Positions 17,282 to 25,937 of a stretch of 33,775 bases of DNA are shown here, piece by piece. Below the pieces are notes generated by a model. The model saw only the letters and a list, made by a program, of their open reading frames with translations, was not told the DNA's origin and ran no database searches. Source of the DNA: Barnesiella sp. GTDB lineage: Bacteria > Bacteroidota > Bacteroidia > Bacteroidales > Muribaculaceae. The stretch is from contig JAAVEW010000005.1 of assembly GCA_014801075.1 (NCBI GenBank), positions 107,705-141,479 on the forward strand, given 5' to 3'. The position numbers were made by a program, and so were the translations under genes. The first letter of the stretch is position 1, and each line of letters opens with the position of its first letter.

Positions 17282-19372
17282 ATGAACCGACGCATTACCT
17301 CCATACTGACAGCAGCGGTCATAGGACTTGCCCCGGCTGTTGCACAGGCCGAAGAAATCGACGTATATATCAACCAACTGGCCGATGACTCGACACCCGA
17401 CGACAGCATCGCCACCATGTATCAGATATTTGACCTGACACCGAGAACCGACGGCACAAAAGTGGCATGGGAGATACTCGACGTGGCCGACCGCTCGGGC
17501 AACGACTCCGTATCCCTCGACATGCTGCGCCAGATTGCCAACGTCAACGTGCGCAACGACTCTATAATCACCAAGTTGCAAGATATGTGCGCCAATTATC
17601 CGGTATCGGGCGACCAGCGGGCCACCACTACTTTTCTCGCCCTGCGCAAGGCCGGTATCATAGCGCGGTACACCGACGAGAAACTGCGTCTCGACAAAGT
17701 GAAGGAACTCATCGAGGAGTATAGCGACATGCCCGCCGACAGCGATATATACAAGCAGCTCGAACGTCTCGGCTCGCTGTGTATCATTCTCGGCAACAGC
17801 TATTACAGCGCCCTGCTACCGCAATATATCGAAAAATCGCTGGAACTTGCACAGAAGTTGCCCGAAAGCGATTTCGGTCTGCGCAACCTCATCTACAACC
17901 AGGCTATGACGATATACACCAATCTCAACATGCCTGAAAAAGCCATCGAGGCCGACCACAAGCTCCTCGAAAGCATGAACGCTCTGGAGCAGCACTACCA
18001 CGACAAGGGCCGCGAGCACCGCAACTTCGACCCCTACCGCTACACCACTTACCGCAACATGCTCCAGAATTACCGTGCGCTCTCGCCCGAAGAAATCGAG
18101 GTGTGCCACGACAGCGTGCTCGCCCTCGCCGCACGCTCCGAGGAGGTTAAGGCAAGCATGACCAACAACGTCACCAACGCCTACTACCTCATGGCCACAA
18201 AGCAATATGCCGCGGCTATCCCTCTGCTCAAACAGATTATCGAGAAGCCCACGACCGACAATTTCAACCTCATACGCGCCATACGCCACATCATCGAGGC
18301 TTCCGAAAAAACCGGCGACAAGGCTACCCAGCTCGCCTACACCACCCTTCTCAACCAAAAGCTGACCGAATATCTCGAACTCGCCGCCCACGACACTTAC
18401 TCCGAGTTCAAAATCATATATGACCTCTATGAACTTGAACACGAGAACGCAGAGCTTGAGCTAAAGACCATCAACGATAAGGTAAAATTCCAGCGCACCC
18501 TCCTGATAAGCGGCTGCGTGGTATTCGTGCTTCTCATTGCGGCGCTCGTATCGCTGATAATCAATATGCGCAAGAGCCGTCGACTCAGCGCCGGCCTCGT
18601 CGAGGCCAACGAGGAGCTGCGCCTGGAACGCGTCAACCTGCTCAAAACCCAGCATAAACTTATCGAGGCCCGCAACGAGGCCCGCAGCGCCGAGAAGTAC
18701 AAGTCGGAATTTATCGACAACATGAGCGACCAGATAGGCAACCCGCTCAACGCCATCGTGGAATACTCCAACCTGCTTGTCGACTGCGCGAGCGACGACA
18801 AGCGCAAATACCTGCAACGCTACGCCGACATCGTGAAACTCAACACCGAGCTCCTCAGCACCATCGTCAACGACCTCCTCGACGCCCGCTCGCTCGGCAA
18901 GGACTCCATGACCGTCAACGCGGCACCCGCCGTAGCCTCCGACATGTGCTTGCTGGCTATGGAAAGCGTGCGCTCGCGCCTCAGCCCCGGCGTCACCATG
19001 ACGTTTGAGCAGGAGGGCGCCCCCGACGTCTATGTCACCACCGACGCCCACCGCGTGGAGCAGGTGCTCATCAATCTGCTGACGAATGCCGCCAAATTTA
19101 CCACCGAGGGGTCAATTTCCGTATCATATACAATTGACCGTCCGAATAATTCCATTACCTTTGCAGTCACCGATACCGGCATAGGTATTCCGGAAGGCAA
19201 GGAGGAGGAAATCTTCAACCGGTTCCACAAACTCGACCGCAGCTCGCAAGGCAACGGCCTCGGCCTTACCATCTGCCGTATGATAGCTAATCTGCTCGGC
19301 GGAACGGTAAAGGTCGACACCGGCCGCAAGGGCAAAGGCGCCCGCTTCCTCTTCACCATTCCTATGTCGTAA
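17282..19372 (+). CDS. TPR-type sensor histidine kinase homologue lacking the phospho-acceptor histidine
   Basis: The 696-residue protein has a signal peptide (cleavage near A23) and a helical, TPR-like periplasmic region (about 30-395). One transmembrane segment (about 406-428) leads to a coiled coil (435-475), a HisKA-like dimerisation region (476-540) and a complete ATPase domain. The ATP lid motifs are intact: N602 in LTNAAKF, DTGIGIP at 631-637 and GNGLGL at 657-662. The H-box, normally MSHEIRTPLN, reads MSDQIGNPLN: the histidine is D483 (codon GAC 18728-18730) and the E and R positions are also changed. Autophosphorylation by the usual route should not be possible. No response regulator or receiver domain is encoded nearby. 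It may work as a pseudokinase or by pairing with another kinase. Confidence 0.9.
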   Translation: MNRRITSILTAAVIGLAPAVAQAEEIDVYINQLADDSTPDDSIATMYQIFDLTPRTDGTKVAWEILDVADRSGNDSVSLDMLRQIANVNVRNDSIITKLQDMCANYPVSGDQRATTTFLALRKAGIIARYTDEKLRLDKVKELIEEYSDMPADSDIYKQLERLGSLCIILGNSYYSALLPQYIEKSLELAQKLPESDFGLRNLIYNQAMTIYTNLNMPEKAIEADHKLLESMNALEQHYHDKGREHRNFDPYRYTTYRNMLQNYRALSPEEIEVCHDSVLALAARSEEVKASMTNNVTNAYYLMATKQYAAAIPLLKQIIEKPTTDNFNLIRAIRHIIEASEKTGDKATQLAYTTLLNQKLTEYLELAAHDTYSEFKIIYDLYELEHENAELELKTINDKVKFQRTLLISGCVVFVLLIAALVSLIINMRKSRRLSAGLVEANEELRLERVNLLKTQHKLIEARNEARSAEKYKSEFIDNMSDQIGNPLNAIVEYSNLLVDCASDDKRKYLQRYADIVKLNTELLSTIVNDLLDARSLGKDSMTVNAAPAVASDMCLLAMESVRSRLSPGVTMTFEQEGAPDVYVTTDAHRVEQVLINLLTNAAKFTTEGSISVSYTIDRPNNSITFAVTDTGIGIPEGKEEEIFNRFHKLDRSSQGNGLGLTICRMIANLLGGTVKVDTGRKGKGARFLFTIPMS

Positions 19373-19412
19373 ACCGTCGGAAGATTAGCATTAAGAATGA
19401 ATATCATTAAGA

Positions 19413-19958
19413 ATGAAACCTATTGACGACACTAAAGTAACACTCTCTCCTATCACGCTTGCTACCGACCTTGAGGCAGCCAAAGAAATATACCTCGACG
19501 CGTTTCCTCCGGCCGAGCAGCGACCCTGGGATATGATAGAATCGCGTTGCGACGGCCGGCTGACACTCACCGGAGTGCGCCTCGCCGACCGCCTCGTAGG
19601 CATGCTGACCACGTGGAGCTTCGACGACTTTGTCTACGTGGAGCATTTCGTCATCGACCCCACCCTGCGCGGCCGCGGCATAGGCAGCGCGGCCATGCGC
19701 CTGCTTCAGCAGCAGTGTGCCCCGCTCCCTATACTCCTCGAAGCCGAGCCCGAGCACCTGTCGGAGCAGGCACGCCACCGCATACGTTTCTACCGCACGC
19801 TCGGATTCGACATCATCGACCGCAGCTACGTGCAGCCCCCCTACGACACATATCTGCCCCCGGTGCACCTGTGGCTCATGTCGACCGACGCATCGCTCGA
19901 TGCCGCCCGGTCGTCGCTTCTGCTCCACCGCCAAGTGTACAACGTAGCGGAAGCGTAA
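19413..19958 (+). CDS. GNAT-family N-acetyltransferase
   Basis: The 181-residue acyl-CoA-dependent acetyltransferase carries the acetyl-CoA pyrophosphate loop RGRGIGSAAM, following strand VEHFVIDPTL, and the C-terminal FYRTLGF signature. The substrate is unknown. A 13-bp direct duplication (19389-19401 and 19405-19417) spans the start: the first copy contains an ATG at 19397 that runs into a stop after nine codons, and the second gives the real ATG at 19413. The gene lies 40 bases after the kinase gene and 12 bases before the EamA gene, so one transcript is likely. Confidence 0.9.
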   Translation: MKPIDDTKVTLSPITLATDLEAAKEIYLDAFPPAEQRPWDMIESRCDGRLTLTGVRLADRLVGMLTTWSFDDFVYVEHFVIDPTLRGRGIGSAAMRLLQQQCAPLPILLEAEPEHLSEQARHRIRFYRTLGFDIIDRSYVQPPYDTYLPPVHLWLMSTDASLDAARSSLLLHRQVYNVAEA

Positions 19959-19970
19959 ACGCCGGCAGCA

Positions 19971-20852
19971 ATGGAGTGGATATTACCGGCATTGATATCG
20001 GCGTCGTGTCTCGGCGTCTATGATATATTCAAGAAACTGTCAGTCAAGGGTAACAACGTGCTGATGGTGTTGCTGCTCAACACCATCTTCGGCGCACTCT
20101 ACCTCTCTCCCGTCATCATCACCGACCTCGCCGCCGGCCACTTCGGACTCGGCGACACTCTGCGCGGCCATATACTCATCGTCATCAAGGCGTTCATCGT
20201 ACTCGGTTCGTGGATAATGGGTTACTTCGCTATCAAGCACCTGCCGCTCACCATTCAAGGTCCAATCAACGCCACGCGTCCGGTGCTCGTGCTCGTGGGC
20301 GCACTCTGCATCTTCGGCGAGCGTCTCAACGCGTTGCAGTGGGTGGGCATCATCATCGGTTTCGCGTCGCTCTACTTCATATCGCGCATCGGCGCCAAGG
20401 AGGGATTCTCGCTGAGGCGGTCGCGATGGCTGTGGCTGTCGATAGGCGCCATGGTGCTCGGCGCGGTCAGTGCCCTCTTCGACAAGTATCTGTTGCGCAG
20501 CTACGCGCCGCTTGAGGTGCAGGCGTGGTACTCGCTCTATCAGTGCGTGATTATGAGCATACTGCTGCTGTCGCTGATGCGCAGCAAGAGCGCGCGCACC
20601 GACAAGTTTCAGTGGCGCTGGACCATCCCCTGCATAGCGCTCTTCCTCACCGTGGCCGACCTTGCCTACTTCCACTCCCTCTCGGTCGACGGCTCCATGA
20701 TAGCGATAGTATCAATGATACGCCGCGGCAGCGTCATCATCCCCTTCCTCTACGGCGTCATAGTGCTCCACGAAAAAAACGTGCGCACCAAGCTCCTCGA
20801 CCTCCTGCTCCTCCTCACCAGCCTCATCATCCTGGTAATAGCCTCCAAATAG
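19971..20852 (+). CDS. EamA/DMT-superfamily transporter
   Basis: The 293-residue membrane protein has about ten hydrophobic helices in two similar halves, the EamA drug/metabolite transporter plan. A characteristic segment is IKHLPLTIQGPINATRPVLV with GERLNALQWVGIIIGFASLYF after it. The second half repeats this layout (SMIRRGSVIIPFLYGVIVLHEKN). The substrate is unknown. The gene ends with TAG (20850-20852), which shows that TAG is a true stop in the host part of this window. It begins 12 bases after the GNAT gene. Confidence 0.9.
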   Translation: MEWILPALISASCLGVYDIFKKLSVKGNNVLMVLLLNTIFGALYLSPVIITDLAAGHFGLGDTLRGHILIVIKAFIVLGSWIMGYFAIKHLPLTIQGPINATRPVLVLVGALCIFGERLNALQWVGIIIGFASLYFISRIGAKEGFSLRRSRWLWLSIGAMVLGAVSALFDKYLLRSYAPLEVQAWYSLYQCVIMSILLLSLMRSKSARTDKFQWRWTIPCIALFLTVADLAYFHSLSVDGSMIAIVSMIRRGSVIIPFLYGVIVLHEKNVRTKLLDLLLLLTSLIILVIASK

Positions 20853-20913
20853 CCTACCCCCCACTAAAAACCCAAAGGCCTGCGACGGAGAGAGAGCCAA
20901 AGCCCTCTGGCAG

Positions 20914-21100
20914 GGGGCGTGGCGGGGGTCTCCCGACCCGCGCTCCAACGTCATGGTGCCTCCACCTCGTGGTGGGGCCGTCCTCGGCCGCACGATAAAT
21001 GCTATGTCTTGCTTAGGCGTCAAACTTACTAAAGCGCGGGTCAGGAGACCCCCGCCACGCCCCAGCCACAAACGTGCGGCCGAGGACGGCCCCACCACGA
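20914..21100. repeat. Interleaved (A-B-A'-B') long inverted repeats
   Basis: Arm A (20914-20944) is the reverse complement of A' (21033-21063) at 30 of 31 bases. Arm B (20967-20994) is the perfect 28-base reverse complement of B' (21073-21100). The order A-B-A'-B' is crossed, not nested, so both pairs could form at once only as a pseudoknot-like fold. The sequence is GC-rich, with a 38-base AT-richer loop in the middle. No credible gene lies here. It occupies the gap between the EamA gene and the LRR gene terminator. Confidence 0.85.
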
Positions 21101-21110
21101 CTTCCCCACA

Positions 21111-21143
21111 AAAAAAACGTGTCGGGGAATCCCCCGACACGTT
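21111..21143 (-). terminator. Rho-independent terminator of the LRR protein gene
   Basis: A 12-bp perfect stem (21116-21127 with 21132-21143; core gtcgggg/ccccgac) has a 4-base loop. On the - strand it is followed by a run of eight or so T. It lies 24 bases past the LRR gene stop. Confidence 0.9.
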
Positions 21144-21166
21144 TACTATCATAAAACTAATAAAAA

Positions 21167-22705
21167 TCAATACGCTACGACCTTGACAACCGCCTCACCG
21201 ACTGCCACGATGTAGATGCCGGGAACTACATTACCCTTGCAATCACCATGCGCGGTGAACACGAGTTTGCCGTCGGTTGTCATGACGCGAACCACCTTGA
21301 CGCCCGCACCGCTGACGGTGATGACACCACCATTCGCTGTCACACTCACTCCGTCGCCGTAGATACCATCGACACCCGAAGATGCTTTCACGGTCACGAT
21401 GCATTCCGCTGTCAGTCCGTCAACAGTAGTGGCAGTAATGGTAGTAGTGCCTTTAGCAACAGCAGTAACCAAACCATTCTCATCAACAGTAGCAACAGCC
21501 TCATCAGCGCTTGCCCATGTCACACTCTTATCAGTAGCATCATCAGGCATGACAGTAGCCACCAACTGCACAGTCTCCTCATAACCAAGTTCCACCTCAG
21601 TAATATTCAACGCAATAGATGTAGCAGGAACATTAATAGCCTCAATATTCTTAAACTTCTCCCACTCAGTAGCAGTCTTATACTCCTCAACAGCCTTGGC
21701 CGGCACATAGAGAGGTATGTCATAATTAGAGAAAATGATATTGTTGTCTTCACTGTAGACGCATTCGGGAGGTGTTATAGAAGAACATGTAATTGATTGC
21801 AAGGCTGTCATGTCGGCGAATGCCTTAGCTCCTATTTTAAGATTAGCCGATTTAATTTCTAATGACGATATCCCTGTACAAGCTCTAAAAGCATGATCTT
21901 TAACTAAAGTTACGGATGGACCAATCGTAAGTGGACCGGTGAAACCTTTACAATACATAAAAGCAGCTTCTCCAATTGTTGTTACTGAGTCGCCAATCGT
22001 AAGTGAGCCTGTTAAGCTCTCGCATTTATAAAAAGCACAATCTCCAATAGTAGTTACCGAGTCGCTAATATCCAGTGAACCACTGAGACCGGTACAATAA
22101 TTAAAAGCATAATCTCCAATTGTCGTTACTGATTTTCCAATAGTGAGTGAGCCACCGAAACTATAGCAATGGCTAAAAGCGTGATCTCCAATTGTTGTTA
22201 CCGAGTTTCCAATAATGAGTGAGCCCCTGAATTTATAGCAAGATTCAAAAGCATAATCTCCAATTGTTGTTACCGAATTCCCAAGAGTAAGTGCGCCGTC
22301 GAAATTATAGCATCGATAAAAAGCCCTATCACCAATGGTTGTTACAGAATTGCCAATGGTGAGCCAGCCAGTAAAGCCGGTACATCCAGAAAAAGCAGAA
22401 TCTCCAATTGTTGTTACCGAGTCGCCTATAGTAAGTGAGCCAGTAAAGCCGGAACAACGATAAAAAGCATAATCTCTAATTGAGGTTACAGGGATTTGGG
22501 TATCGTTGTAGTCAATATAGTCGGGGATTACGAGGTCGTGGATTACTTCATCTTCGGAAACAGGACCGTAGAGTTCGGCAGTATTTGTATCTGTATCAAC
22601 TGTGTAGCGAAGTTGGCCTACGTCTACTCTTACTGATTCTGCATGAATCGTCAACGGGGCAGCGAGCAGCAGTGTCAATAAAATTAGTAATAGTGATTTT
22701 TTCAT
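21167..22705 (-). CDS. BspA-like leucine-rich repeat surface protein with Ig-like (BIG2) domain
   Basis: The 512-residue precursor has a signal peptide (about 1-22). At least eight tandem 24-residue BspA/LRR_5 repeats (about 73-264, pattern V-T-T-I-G-D-x-A-F-x-x-C then F-x-G-S-L-T-I-G) follow, ending in degenerate copies to about 310. A bacterial Ig-like BIG2 domain spans about 358-440 (VTWASADEAVATVDENGLVTAV). The last 65 residues (VKVVRVMTTDGKLVF ... GIYIV) resemble a type IX secretion sorting domain. Such proteins are exported to the cell surface and bind host or bacterial partners. The 72-bp DNA repeats are close to identical, so copy-number change by recombination is likely. The repeat region is more AT-rich than its neighbours. 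Confidence 0.92.
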   Translation of the reverse strand: MKKSLLLILLTLLLAAPLTIHAESVRVDVGQLRYTVDTDTNTAELYGPVSEDEVIHDLVIPDYIDYNDTQIPVTSIRDYAFYRCSGFTGSLTIGDSVTTIGDSAFSGCTGFTGWLTIGNSVTTIGDRAFYRCYNFDGALTLGNSVTTIGDYAFESCYKFRGSLIIGNSVTTIGDHAFSHCYSFGGSLTIGKSVTTIGDYAFNYCTGLSGSLDISDSVTTIGDCAFYKCESLTGSLTIGDSVTTIGEAAFMYCKGFTGPLTIGPSVTLVKDHAFRACTGISSLEIKSANLKIGAKAFADMTALQSITCSSITPPECVYSEDNNIIFSNYDIPLYVPAKAVEEYKTATEWEKFKNIEAINVPATSIALNITEVELGYEETVQLVATVMPDDATDKSVTWASADEAVATVDENGLVTAVAKGTTTITATTVDGLTAECIVTVKASSGVDGIYGDGVSVTANGGVITVSGAGVKVVRVMTTDGKLVFTAHGDCKGNVVPGIYIVAVGEAVVKVVAY

Positions 22706-23057
22706 TTCTTTTAATTTGAATTATTGCAGTTATTTAATAATTGATTTATCTCCAATTGATATTCTGATAGCCCTTCGGCAACACGTGTGGCGTGCTGCCT
22801 GCCTAAAAGCCGAAAAGTAGATACAAGCTCCTACCTGTCGGCTGCCTGCAAAATTCGTTGAGAGCGTCGGTAAAGGTTAGGTTTGGTAACATTTGAGCCT
22901 GTGATAATTATTGCTAACTACCTGCCCACCAGTAGTTTATAACTATTAAAACAAAAGCGTGAGAGCAGTACCGTTTGCCCGTTCCACATCCTGAGGCCCT
23001 GGAATTGCCCATCGCAGTAATACAATAATCAATGTTTAGAACCTAAATTATTTTCCT
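22706..23057. other. Junction between host DNA and phage-like DNA; possible attachment region
   Basis: No gene is seen. Base composition falls here from GC-rich to AT-rich, and a large serine recombinase gene starts at 23093. Integrases of this class usually lie next to an attachment site, so attL is expected in this gap. One candidate is an interrupted palindrome at 22808-22843: agccga, 3 bases, gtag, 10 bases, ctac, 3 bases, tcggct. A direct repeat gctgcctgc (22794-22802, 22841-22849) borders it. The other end of the element is outside the window, so the crossover dinucleotide cannot be found. Confidence 0.4.
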
Positions 23058-23065
23058 TATCTTTG
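23035..23065 (+). promoter_or_regulatory. Promoter of the serine recombinase gene
   Basis: The -7 box TATCTTTG is at 23058-23065. A TTTA, one mismatch to TTTG, lies 19 bases upstream at 23035-23038. The leader to the ATG at 23093 would be about 20 bases. The phage recombinase thus carries a host-type promoter. Confidence 0.7.
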
Positions 23066-23092
23066 TATTCAGAAACCAATACCTACCTGAAA

Positions 23093-24715
23093 ATGAAAAC
23101 AATACTTTGTATTATAAGGGCTTCTACTGAGCAACAGGAAACGGAAAGCCAGAAAAAAGAGCTTGTTGACTTTTTAATTCAACGTGGCTTTAACGAATCC
23201 GATATGCTCTTTATTGAAGTACAGGGAGCATCAGCTGCCAAATGTAATAAAAAATATCTGGACTTCTTAGCTGACATCAAAAGGGCCATACTTGATAATC
23301 CTACTATAAAATCAGCCGCATGTTGGCACCTCAACCGTTTAGGACGAGTTGAAAGCAAGTTACATGAAATTAAGGACTTTTTTGTTGAGCATAAGATTCA
23401 GCTTTATGTAAAGAATCCTGCAATAACATTACTTGATGATAACGGAGAACTTAATGCAGCGGCCGGCATTGCCTTTTCTGTTTATGCTTCAATGGTTAAG
23501 TTTGAGACTGATGAAATGTTTGCAAAGATGAAACGTGGGCGTATGCGTAACAAGGAACAAAATCTGTTCATTGGAGGCAACGTCAAATTCGGATATATCA
23601 AGACAGCTGATAAACATTTAATCTTAAATCCTGATGAGGTTGATGTTATTAAACTGGTGTTTGAATTGTATGCAACAGGCAAATGGAGTATGTACGCGTT
23701 AGTTGATGAACTAAATGCACGTGGCATAAGAAAACGAAATCTCAAAATCACATTCAACATTGTACGCAATATCATAGTTGATGACCAGTTTGTCAAAGGC
23801 TATTACGGAACTCCTGGAATAATCTCACAGGAGTTGTTTGACAAATGCACAAAAATAAGAGAACGAGAAACGGCAACTTTTTTTACCAAGGAACATAAGA
23901 ATATAAACTATTGTGTAGGATTGATTAAATGCAACTGCGGCTCTAACTACATCGCACAGGCTGACTACTACTATTGCTATCGTAAATCTACAAGCTATCG
24001 AGTAAAGGAAAATACCGAAAAATGCAAATCGCCAGGCATAAGGCGTGATGTAATAGACAGGATAGTTGTTGATTTGACCTACTATCTGGAAATGTCAAGA
24101 CAGCAGCAGGACACATCACAAATATGTAAAGAGCTTGAAAATAATATTGTTATCTTAAAACAGAAGGCTGGTGCTCTTACGGAAGAAGTATCAACTATTA
24201 AAGACAGAAAGACTAAATTACAAGATGATTACTATGTAGAAGGCAACATGACAGATGCTCAATATAAACAGCGTGTTAGCAAATTAGATGCTAAGATAGA
24301 CGGCATAGAAAATCAGATAGCCACTATCAGAAACGAAATTGAAGGCATTAACAAACAGTTGGATTATCTGAACTCGTCTCAGCCCCTTGCATATAACCTT
24401 ACCAATATATCACGTACAATGTTGGAAGGCACGTATGAAGAACGTAAAGAAATTAAAGACTTGATATTTCGTAATATCAGGGAAATCAGAATTTCGGGGA
24501 CTGAAATAGATGGCCATAAATTCAGGATTATGAATGTCGATACCTATAACGGTGTATCATTCAAATTCGGTTATGATGTATGGCGTAACAACCACATGAA
24601 ACATGCTCCGTATCTTTATATGTTTGTCGATAAAAAGATGCTTGAAATGTACGATGAACACGGATATATCACACTCAATGTTATTGAGGTAATAAAAAGG
24701 GAATTAGACCTATAG
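23093..24715 (+). CDS. Large serine recombinase (phage integrase)
   Basis: This 540-residue site-specific recombinase has an N-terminal resolvase domain (about 1-150) with catalytic R9 and S11 in IIRASTEQQ and the second arginine region HLNRLGRVESK. The Recombinase domain follows (GGNVKFGYIK, then VFELYATGKWSMYALVDELNARG). A zinc-ribbon has cysteines in GLIKCNCGSNY and further YYC and EKC. A long coiled coil (about 350-430) completes the large-serine-integrase layout. An upstream TTG frame start (23063) falls inside the promoter, so the ATG at 23093 is used. The stop is TAG (24713-24715). If TAG were read through as in the genes after 27.7 kb, eight residues would be added before TGA at 24737. 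There is no internal TAG. Confidence 0.93.
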   Translation: MKTILCIIRASTEQQETESQKKELVDFLIQRGFNESDMLFIEVQGASAAKCNKKYLDFLADIKRAILDNPTIKSAACWHLNRLGRVESKLHEIKDFFVEHKIQLYVKNPAITLLDDNGELNAAAGIAFSVYASMVKFETDEMFAKMKRGRMRNKEQNLFIGGNVKFGYIKTADKHLILNPDEVDVIKLVFELYATGKWSMYALVDELNARGIRKRNLKITFNIVRNIIVDDQFVKGYYGTPGIISQELFDKCTKIRERETATFFTKEHKNINYCVGLIKCNCGSNYIAQADYYYCYRKSTSYRVKENTEKCKSPGIRRDVIDRIVVDLTYYLEMSRQQQDTSQICKELENNIVILKQKAGALTEEVSTIKDRKTKLQDDYYVEGNMTDAQYKQRVSKLDAKIDGIENQIATIRNEIEGINKQLDYLNSSQPLAYNLTNISRTMLEGTYEERKEIKDLIFRNIREIRISGTEIDGHKFRIMNVDTYNGVSFKFGYDVWRNNHMKHAPYLYMFVDKKMLEMYDEHGYITLNVIEVIKRELDL

Positions 24716-24729
24716 GAAACTGTTAGTGT

Positions 24730-24766
24730 AACGAATTGATGTAATTTTAATCTACATCAATTCGTT
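24730..24766. terminator. Perfect 14-bp inverted repeat between convergent genes, spanning an HNH gene stop
   Basis: Arms 24730-24743 and 24753-24766 are perfect reverse complements around a 9-base loop that contains the TAA of the HNH gene (24747-24749). It separates the convergent recombinase and HNH genes. T-runs are short, so it is a probable bidirectional terminator rather than a textbook one. Confidence 0.6.
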
Positions 24767-25784
24767 GCCATTCATATCCGAAAACTTCATAAGGCTTGCC
24801 TCGCCTCCCTTTACCATTTAATGCTAAAGAAATCTCTCCAACAATACCATTCAATGCGTTATTCTGTTTTACTTCAGATTTAATGTATTGTGCAGCGTCT
24901 TGCAAACTATCAAATGTATATACGCAATTCGTGCTAATATCCCGACCTCGTATAGGACCTCGGCGTCTCTTATCGGTTCTTAGTTCCTTTATTTCTTCGT
25001 TAGATAATATTGGTAAACCAGGAAACTGTTCTCCGTCTATTTTATAATTGTAATCTCGCCAATCATAACGGTTTTGTAATGATACCCCGGTTAATTTCGA
25101 CGCATACTCACGTGACGGGAAATAATGGTTTAACCATATTATAGGACGATTTAGTAAGAGCGTTTTTACTTTGCGAATAACGGTTCTAACTAAATTGCTA
25201 TTTTCAACGCTATCAGACCATTGCAGGTTTTCCGCACGACTATCTAAAGGATTTTCATTGATATGATCCGGTAACGTTTTTCCAGGAATCTTATCTACAA
25301 ATGCGTCTGCAACCAGTTGGTAGACATGAATACCATTGACACGAGAAACGCCTTTTCGCCTATCAGGGATTAAGTTAACGCGTGGATATGTTTCAGCAAA
25401 GCCTGGCTGCATAATCGCACCAGATTCTTTAACTCTAACGTGTCCGTAGCGTGATACTTGATAACGAGAATATCCCGGTATATCTTTCCAATCGGTTTCG
25501 GTTTCAATATATCCGTTATCTTTCAACCATTGTTCATGTACTTCGTATGCCTTTCTGCGTAGGGAAACTGTAGTTTGCTTCAGAATGATTAGTGCAATAT
25601 CATACGGGCTATATGCTTGCTCTCTTTTCGTAGAATTTGAGTTATCGTATACTTCTCTACTTTCAACCATATTAAGAAGTATATCGGCATATTTGTCTAC
25701 ATCAATTTTGATATAGTGAGCTATTTCCGTAGCTTTTTCAAAATCCAAATCCTTGGAAAATTTAGTTTGCATATCCTTATCCAT
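24747..25784 (-). CDS. NUMOD4-HNH homing-type endonuclease with extra N-terminal domain
   Basis: The 345 residues have three regions. An N-terminal charged helical domain (about 1-95) has no relative that I can name. A NUMOD4 DNA-binding motif (about 99-118, WKDIPGYSRYQVSRYGHVR) leads into an HNH_3 nuclease with H153, then DHINENPLDSRAENLQW (H174, N176, N186). A C-terminal NUMOD1-like segment (about 288-345) holds FDSLQDAAQYI and GYEWQRI. Such enzymes nick or cut at specific sites and spread themselves or their neighbours. There is no in-frame TAG, and the stop is TAA. A perfect host promoter ends five bases before the ATG at 25784; the in-frame ATG at 25772 would leave a leader of about 12 bases. 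Confidence 0.88.
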   Translation of the reverse strand: MDKDMQTKFSKDLDFEKATEIAHYIKIDVDKYADILLNMVESREVYDNSNSTKREQAYSPYDIALIILKQTTVSLRRKAYEVHEQWLKDNGYIETETDWKDIPGYSRYQVSRYGHVRVKESGAIMQPGFAETYPRVNLIPDRRKGVSRVNGIHVYQLVADAFVDKIPGKTLPDHINENPLDSRAENLQWSDSVENSNLVRTVIRKVKTLLLNRPIIWLNHYFPSREYASKLTGVSLQNRYDWRDYNYKIDGEQFPGLPILSNEEIKELRTDKRRRGPIRGRDISTNCVYTFDSLQDAAQYIKSEVKQNNALNGIVGEISLALNGKGRRGKPYEVFGYEWQRIDVD

Positions 25785-25788
25785 ATAG

Positions 25789-25820
25789 CAAAGATACGCA
25801 AAATCAGCGTAATACGCAAA
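25789..25820 (-). promoter_or_regulatory. Promoter TTTG-N20-TATCTTTG of the first HNH gene
   Basis: On the - strand TTTG (25817-25820) and TATCTTTG (25789-25796) are 20 bases apart, a full consensus match. The HNH gene starts at 25784 or 25772, so the transcript is leaderless or nearly so. Confidence 0.78.
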
Positions 25821-25895
25821 TCCGTCTCCATAAACGCACAGTATTGCCCCGTTTTCAGCTCGGGTAGCAGTTTAATACTCTGAATTGATTAGGAT

Positions 25896-25937
25896 GCGAT
25901 ACGGAGCGTTTAAAGCGCGTTCTGGTGCGTTTTAATC
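25896..25937 (-). repeat. 42-bp composite repeat, copy 1 (shared 3' end of two genes)
   Basis: It has a conserved 9-base block (gcgatacgg, 25896-25904), 12 variable bases, then a perfect 21-base block (25917-25937) that recurs at 26900-26920. The 21-base block runs across the TAA stop of the second HNH gene, beginning with its last Asp codon. Structured arms (agtatt at 25840, aatact at 25874) lie beside it. Confidence 0.85.

Noticed and set aside
22878-22885. TAGGTTTG as a -7 promoter box in the junction region
   Set aside because: It matches TAnnTTTG, but the nearest TTG is only 17 bases upstream and no gene starts soon after it; the recombinase has a better-placed box at 23058.
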